64,000 nucleotides of DNA. Origin: Agromyces cavernae (lineage in GTDB: Bacteria > Actinomycetota > Actinomycetes > Actinomycetales > Microbacteriaceae). The stretch is taken from the NCBI RefSeq assembly GCF_021044935.1, contig NZ_JAJNMP010000003.1, forward strand, positions 744,001-808,000, written 5' to 3'. A program made the position numbers and the translations under genes. A model generated the notes under the pieces. It did no database searches. It saw only the letters and a program-made list of their open reading frames with translations, and was not told where the DNA came from. Below, in pieces: positions 59,143-64,000 of the stretch (position 1 is its first letter; each line of letters opens with the position of its first letter).

Positions 59143-62100
59143 ATGCGAGCAATGATGCTTCCACCTGGAACACGCGTCGCCGGGCGACCCCGACGCGCCA
59201 CCGCTCTCGGTCTTGCGGCGATCGTCGCTGTGACCGGCCTGAGTTCCTTCGCCCTCGCGGTCGGGTCGATGCCCGAACCGGCGGCCGCGGCGACCGAACC
59301 CACGCCCATCACCCCGAAGAAGGTGATCCCAGAGGTTCCCGTCGACGACACGGGTGAGGCGCTCGGGGCCATCGTCGACGTCGAACAGGACGGCGCGACC
59401 GTCACGCTCGACGCGGAGCACGGGGCGCTCCGTGCGACATTCCTCGATGAGCGCACGCTGCGCCTCGAGGGAACGCCGACCGGCGAGTTCACCGATCCCG
59501 CCAACACCCCGCAGGGCGACCCCGCCCGCACCGCGAACATCGTCGTGGGCAGCGGCGACTTCGACGGGGCATCCGTCGACGTGAACGACGGCGACACGAT
59601 CGCCATCGCGACCTCGGCGGTCACGCTCGAGATCGACCGCGCCTCGGGCGCCGCCACCCTGAAGCGCAGCGACGGATCGGTGGTCTGGTCGGAATCCGCG
59701 CCGCTCTCCTTCGGCGACCGCTCGACCACCCAGCACCTCGACGCGGTCGACGGCGAGCAGTTCCTCGGCGGCGGCATGCAGAACGGCCGCTCGGTGCACA
59801 CCGGGGCGACCATCAACGTCGCGCGCAACTTCGACTGGGACGACGAGGGCTACCCGAACGCGGTGCCGTACTACATGTCGTCCAACGGCTACGGCGTGCT
59901 GCGCAACACCTTCGCCGCGGGCAGCTACGACTTCGCGGCGCACACCACCACGCACGCCGAGCAGCGCTTCGACGCCTACTACTTCGTCGGGTCGTACACG
60001 AAGGCGCTCGACGGCTACACGAAGCTCACCGGCCGGCCGATGATGCCGCCGGTGTACGCCCTCGAGTACGGCGACGCCGACTGCTACAACCGCTCCAGCC
60101 CGACGTACTCGGGCTCCAAGGACCCGGCGAAACTGCGCACTCCGCAGGCGCTCGAGGTCGCGAAGGACTTCGTCGAGCACGACATGCCGGGCGGCTGGAT
60201 GCTCGTGAACGACGGGTACGGCTGCGAGTACCAAGAGCTGCCCGAGACGGTCGACGCGATCGAGGCCGAGACCGGCCTGAAGACCGGCCTCTGGACGCAG
60301 CGCTCGCTCACCGAGCAGGAGTACGAGGTCGGTGAAGCCGGCGTCCGCCTGCGCAAGCTCGACGTCGCTTGGGTCGGCTCGGGCTACCGCCTCGCGCTCA
60401 CGGGTTGCGAGGCCGCCCACGACGGCATCGAGCAGTACTCGGACGCTCGCGGCACCTCGCTCATGGTCGAGGGCTGGGCGGGGTCGCAGCGCTGCGGCAT
60501 GCAGTGGACCGGCGACCACTCGGGCAACCTCGACGCCGTGCGCTGGCAGGTCTCGGCGCTCACCGGCGCCGGCAACTCGGGCCTGCCGTTCACCACGGGT
60601 GATGTCGACGGCATCTTCGGCGGTTCGGCCGAGAGCTACGTGCGCGACCTGCAGTGGAAGGCCTTCGCGCCCGCGCTCTACTCGATGAGCGGCTGGGCGA
60701 ACACCGACAAGCGCCCGTGGCTGTACGGCGAGCAGGCGACCGCGATCAACCGCGACTACCTGCAACTGCGTCAGCAGCTCATGCCGTACATCTACTCGCT
60801 CGCGGCCGAATCGCACCGCAGCGGCCTGCCGATGATGCGGTCGATCGCACTCGAGTACCCGAAGGACCCGGGCGCGTACAGCGTCGAGGCCAACAACGAG
60901 TTCCTGCTCGGCAGCGACTACCTCGTCGCCCCGGTGTTCACGAAGACCACCGTGCGCAACGGCATCTACCTGCCGGCCGGCGACCAGTGGGTCGACTACT
61001 GGACGGGCAAGGTGCACGAGGGCGGGCAGGTGCTGAACGGCCACCCCGCACCCCTCGAGCGTCTGCCGATCTTCGTGCGCGCGGGCGCCCTGGTGCCGCA
61101 GGGCATCATCGCCCGCAACGCCTCGCTCGTTCCCGAGGACTCGCCCATCACGCTGTCGGTGTACCCGCAGGGCGACAGCGAATTCGCACTCTACGAGGAT
61201 GACAAGGTCACCCGCGCCTACGCCGACGGCGCCTCGAGCACGCAGGACTTCTCGGTCACGGCACCCGCCGCAGGCAAGAAGGGCACCGTGACCATCGGGA
61301 TCGGGGCACGCGACGGCGACTATGCGGGCAAGGCCGACGCCCGCCCGTACGTCATCGAGGCGCACACCGGCTCGGCTCCGGCAAACGTGACGATCGACGA
61401 CGCCAGGCTGAGCAAGCACGGGTCGATGGCGGAACTCGAGGCCGCGGCATCCGGCTGGTTCTACGACGCCGACGACGCCGGCGGTGTCGTCACGGTCAAG
61501 CTCGAGCCGATCGCCTCCGGCGAGCGCGCCGAGGTCGTGCTCGCCGCCACGAGCAGCGTCGGCGGCGAAGACGCCGATGCCTCCGCGGCATCCGTCGCCG
61601 TCGACCTTGCCGATCGCATCTTCCAGGGTGAGCAGACCACGGTGGCCGCCACGTTCCGGAACACCGGCACGAAGGCGAAGGACGATGTCGTGCTGACGCC
61701 CGTCGCGCCCGAGGGCTGGACCCTCGTGTCATCGGCCGGCGACCGCGTCGGCACGGTGAAGGCGGGCGGCTCGGCGAGCGCAGAGTTCGTATTCGAGGTG
61801 ACGGATGCCGCTGCCGCGGACCTGCAGACCGTCACGGTCGAGGCGGCCTACACCTCGCAGCGCGACCCGAACACGGTGTCGGGGGCGAACCAGCTCTACG
61901 TCGCCTACGGGTCGCTGGCCGGCGCGTTCAACGCCGACTCGGTGACCGAGATCGCGACGGCGAAGGCCGGCAACTTCGACGGCGGCGGCGCCACGTTCTC
62001 GGCCGAGGCGCTCGCCCGCGCGGGCGTCGTCCCCGGTTCGACCGTCACCGTCGGCACCGGCGATGCAGCGATCGAGTACACCTGGCCTGCCCCCTCGGAC

Positions 62101-62955
62101 GCGGCCGACTCGGTCGCGCCCGCGGGCCAGACCATCGCACTCTCGGGGCAGGGAACCCACCTCGCCCTGCTCGCCTCGGCGGCCTCGGGCGGCGGGGTCA
62201 ACCCCGAGCTCGAGCTGCACTACACCGACGGCACCGTCTCGAAGCAGAGCGTGTACTTCCCGAACTGGCTGCTGCAGGCGTCGGGGCTGGGCGGCTCGAG
62301 CGTCGCGATCACCTCGCTCGGGCGCAACAGCGCAACGAACCCCGCGGTGTACGAGTACCCGACGGGCAGGTACCAGGTGTACTCGAACCTGCTGCGCCTG
62401 AACCCGGCGAAGGAGCTCGCGTACGTCGTGCTGCCGACGGAGTCGCGGCTCAAGATCTTCGACTGGCAGGTCGTCGATCAGCCGCTGCCGACGCCGCCGA
62501 GCGGCACGGTGTTCGCCTCGGAGCTGTCGTGGCTGAGCGCCACGAACGGCTGGGGGGTCATCGGCAAGAACGTGGCGAACAAGGACGCCGCGAACTCGCC
62601 CGACCTGCCGCTCGCGATCAACTACACCGATCCTGAGACGGGTGAGCGGCCGACGTACGCGAAGGGCCTCGGCGTGCACGCGCTTTCGAAGATCACGTAC
62701 TACGTGGGCGGGGCGTGCAGCGCCTTCACCGCGGAGGTGGGGCTCGAGGCGGGCTTCGCCGGCAACGTGATCTTCAAGGTCGACGCCGACGGGGTCAACC
62801 GCTACCAGTCGCGAACGTTCACGCCCGGGTTCGCGCCCGAGTCGGTGAACGTCGACCTCGAGGGGGCGCAGTACGTCGACCTGATCGTCGAGGCACCGGG
62901 CAGCATCAACGGCGCCCACGGCGTGTGGGGCGACGCGAAGTTCGTCTGCGACTGA
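59143..62955 (+). CDS. Large secreted GH31 glycoside hydrolase with NEW3-like and NPCBM domains
   Basis: 1270 residues. Basic start and hydrophobic helix (about 10-38) form a signal peptide, followed by AAAATEPTPITPKK. An N-terminal beta-sandwich leads into the GH31 barrel: nucleophile in LRKLDVAWVGSGY (D407) and acid/base in QWTGDHSGNLD (D458), then LPFTTGDVDGIFGG and the distal sandwich (YLPAGDQWVDYWTGK). After about 790 come a NEW3-like sandwich and a C-terminal NPCBM domain (AKGLGVHALSKITYYVG near 1180). GH31 covers alpha-glucosidases, alpha-xylosidases, alpha-galactosidases and alpha-GalNAcases; which one is not decided. ATG 59143 or 59152; ribosome site weak. Confidence 0.9.
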   Translation: MRAMMLPPGTRVAGRPRRATALGLAAIVAVTGLSSFALAVGSMPEPAAAATEPTPITPKKVIPEVPVDDTGEALGAIVDVEQDGATVTLDAEHGALRATFLDERTLRLEGTPTGEFTDPANTPQGDPARTANIVVGSGDFDGASVDVNDGDTIAIATSAVTLEIDRASGAATLKRSDGSVVWSESAPLSFGDRSTTQHLDAVDGEQFLGGGMQNGRSVHTGATINVARNFDWDDEGYPNAVPYYMSSNGYGVLRNTFAAGSYDFAAHTTTHAEQRFDAYYFVGSYTKALDGYTKLTGRPMMPPVYALEYGDADCYNRSSPTYSGSKDPAKLRTPQALEVAKDFVEHDMPGGWMLVNDGYGCEYQELPETVDAIEAETGLKTGLWTQRSLTEQEYEVGEAGVRLRKLDVAWVGSGYRLALTGCEAAHDGIEQYSDARGTSLMVEGWAGSQRCGMQWTGDHSGNLDAVRWQVSALTGAGNSGLPFTTGDVDGIFGGSAESYVRDLQWKAFAPALYSMSGWANTDKRPWLYGEQATAINRDYLQLRQQLMPYIYSLAAESHRSGLPMMRSIALEYPKDPGAYSVEANNEFLLGSDYLVAPVFTKTTVRNGIYLPAGDQWVDYWTGKVHEGGQVLNGHPAPLERLPIFVRAGALVPQGIIARNASLVPEDSPITLSVYPQGDSEFALYEDDKVTRAYADGASSTQDFSVTAPAAGKKGTVTIGIGARDGDYAGKADARPYVIEAHTGSAPANVTIDDARLSKHGSMAELEAAASGWFYDADDAGGVVTVKLEPIASGERAEVVLAATSSVGGEDADASAASVAVDLADRIFQGEQTTVAATFRNTGTKAKDDVVLTPVAPEGWTLVSSAGDRVGTVKAGGSASAEFVFEVTDAAAADLQTVTVEAAYTSQRDPNTVSGANQLYVAYGSLAGAFNADSVTEIATAKAGNFDGGGATFSAEALARAGVVPGSTVTVGTGDAAIEYTWPAPSDAADSVAPAGQTIALSGQGTHLALLASAASGGGVNPELELHYTDGTVSKQSVYFPNWLLQASGLGGSSVAITSLGRNSATNPAVYEYPTGRYQVYSNLLRLNPAKELAYVVLPTESRLKIFDWQVVDQPLPTPPSGTVFASELSWLSATNGWGVIGKNVANKDAANSPDLPLAINYTDPETGERPTYAKGLGVHALSKITYYVGGACSAFTAEVGLEAGFAGNVIFKVDADGVNRYQSRTFTPGFAPESVNVDLEGAQYVDLIVEAPGSINGAHGVWGDAKFVCD

Positions 62956-62986
62956 GGCTCGTCTGCGACTGAGGCATCCCGCCTCC

Positions 62987-63017
62987 GAGGGGCCCGCGCG
63001 AATCGCGCGGGCCCCTC
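62987..63017. terminator. Strong bidirectional terminator hairpin
   Basis: GAGGGGCCCGCGCG, loop AAT, CGCGCGGGCCCCTC: a perfect 14-bp stem in the 76-bp gap between the convergent GH31 and isomerase-like genes. Confidence 0.85.
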
Positions 63018-63031
63018 GTGCGTGCGCGGGG

Positions 63032-64000
63032 TCAGAGCGAGACGGCTCCCACGAGGTTGACCTTCACGCCGAGGCGATCGAGCATCGCGGCCTTCGCGAC
63101 GAGCGCCTTGTCGGCGGTGTCGGCGTCGGGTGCGTAGACGAGCTGGGCGTGGTTCGCCTTGTGCCGTGCCATGAACTGGTCGCGGCTGACCTCGTGCAGC
63201 ACGACGTGCGCGATCGGCCACTCGGGGTTCGTGGCGTCCTTGCGTCGCTGCGTCTCCTCGGCCGGCAACTCGACGACGGTGCCGCGGAAGAGGTCGGCCT
63301 GCAGCACGCCGTCGGCGATGAACACCCGGGAGAGCACGACCTCGCCCGGCTTCGACACCCCGTTGACGGTCGAACCGCCTGCGGGGAAGAACACCGGGTC
63401 CTGCCGCCAGCCCTCGGCGTGCTGCCACCCGCCGAGGTGCGAGCCGGGCACCGAGCCCGAGATCTCGTACACCCAGACGAACTCGCCGCCGAACTCCTCG
63501 CCCCAGCGCACGTCGTGCAGGGTGTTGTCGGGCACGAGACCCATCGCCCGCCAGATGCGGTCGGTGACGAGCGCGTCGACCGCGACACCCTCGTCGGCCT
63601 CGTTGAAGTGCGGGAAGGCGCGGCCCTCGTGCAGCACACGCGAGCCGTCGCGCGACGCTACCGGCGGGCGCTCGGTCGTGTTGAGCAGGCCCTCGGCCAG
63701 GTCGGACGCCGGCACGAGGTCCTTCAGCCCCTGCTGGTACTGGATGCCGACCGCGTCGAGCCCGAAGTCGTCGGAGATGCGCAGCGCCGCGATGTACATC
63801 TTGTACTGCCAGCGCAGCTGTGCCTCGGTGAGCTCGGTCGCCTCGTCGGTGCCGAGCTTGAAGCTCATGCCGCGCTCGGCGAGCCAGTCGCCCACCGCAT
63901 CGGCCTCGTCATCGCCCACCCTCAGCATCTCGGCGTACAGAGCCGACTGCGAGAGCCGCTCCTTGTAGATGCCGAGCCCGTTCAGCAGTTCGTCGTCGAA
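63032..64000 (-). CDS. Probable L-fucose/L-arabinose isomerase-fold protein (5' end outside window)
   Basis: The last 322 residues are visible and the frame runs off the end of the window. Segments such as DAVGIQYQQGLKDLVPASD, LLNTTERPPV, AFPHFNEADEGVAVDALVTD and DNTLHDVRWGEEF have the look of the C-terminal domain of the fucose/arabinose isomerase family, with the Glu, Asp and His residues such Mn2+-dependent enzymes need, although I cannot place the catalytic set with certainty. An adjacent glycan-cleaving GH31 enzyme supports a sugar-catabolic role. The internal ATG at 63928 is not the start. Confidence 0.5.
   Translation of the reverse strand, partial: FDDELLNGLGIYKERLSQSALYAEMLRVGDDEADAVGDWLAERGMSFKLGTDEATELTEAQLRWQYKMYIAALRISDDFGLDAVGIQYQQGLKDLVPASDLAEGLLNTTERPPVASRDGSRVLHEGRAFPHFNEADEGVAVDALVTDRIWRAMGLVPDNTLHDVRWGEEFGGEFVWVYEISGSVPGSHLGGWQHAEGWRQDPVFFPAGGSTVNGVSKPGEVVLSRVFIADGVLQADLFRGTVVELPAEETQRRKDATNPEWPIAHVVLHEVSRDQFMARHKANHAQLVYAPDADTADKALVAKAAMLDRLGVKVNLVGAVSL

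Overview
The window is high-GC DNA of an actinobacterium. GTG and TTG starts are frequent, several genes look leaderless, and the gene content (LytR-CpsA-Psr proteins, CWB2-repeat protease, LigD/Ku, DUF7882-type proteins, F420-type oxidoreductase, cebEFG-like sugar operon) together with the many GCATCCG/CGGATGC words points to Microbacteriaceae, most like Agromyces or a close relative. This placement is inference from gene content, not a database result.

Layout. 1-3.6 kb: end of a Pro/Ala-rich protein, an 800-bp gene-free stretch with three strong hairpins, a GNAT protein overlapping the end of a polytopic membrane protein, and tRNA-Arg. 3.6-9.2 kb: an AbiEi/nuclease-like gene bracketed by two copies of a palindromic repeat (R3), a YjbR protein, two DUF7882 paralogues, an SDR, a Rho_N-like small protein and topoisomerase IB. 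9.3-12.9 kb: divergent ligD and ku (non-homologous end joining). 13-17 kb: secreted S1 protease with CWB2 repeats, small membrane protein, deacetylase lipoprotein. 17-22.4 kb: two tRNA-Ser genes interleaved with two LCP cell-envelope ligases, then a HAD hydrolase and serS. 22.4-31.6 kb: lipid-kinase-like protein, membrane protein, pheA, DUF445 protein, HD-GYP/LuxR protein, FAD oxidase, pgm. 31.8-36.8 kb: YtrA-type GntR/DUF1648 operon, an acidic repeat protein, and a wall-remodelling operon (amidase, VanY-type peptidase, MFS exporter).

36.8-43 kb is a complete beta-glucoside/cello-oligosaccharide operon (binding protein, two permeases, GH1 beta-glucosidase, LacI regulator) with three LacI/CebR-like operators around its promoter. 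43-46.5 kb: secreted sialidase, F420-type oxidoreductase, CsbD protein. 46.7-58.9 kb: acyltransferase, solitary DNA methyltransferase, amidohydrolase/APC-transporter pair with divergent TetR, a frameshifted flavin monooxygenase with divergent TetR and twin operators, lipoate-ligase-like protein, TetR/membrane-protein pair, histidine phosphatase, alpha/beta hydrolase. 59-64 kb: a very large secreted GH31 enzyme and the start of a probable sugar isomerase.

The most unusual theme is three families of small palindromic dispersed repeats. R1 (GGTCTCGATACG...TACTCGACC) and R2 (GGTTTCGAGACG...CTCCTCAACCC) lie between genes and also inside genes: in ligD, the HAD gene, the MFS exporter and a membrane protein they are translated in frame. 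R3 (GTCGAGTGTTTCCGTTT and its complement) brackets a putative nuclease gene. Operators for GntR, LacI and three TetR regulators can be read directly as palindromes.
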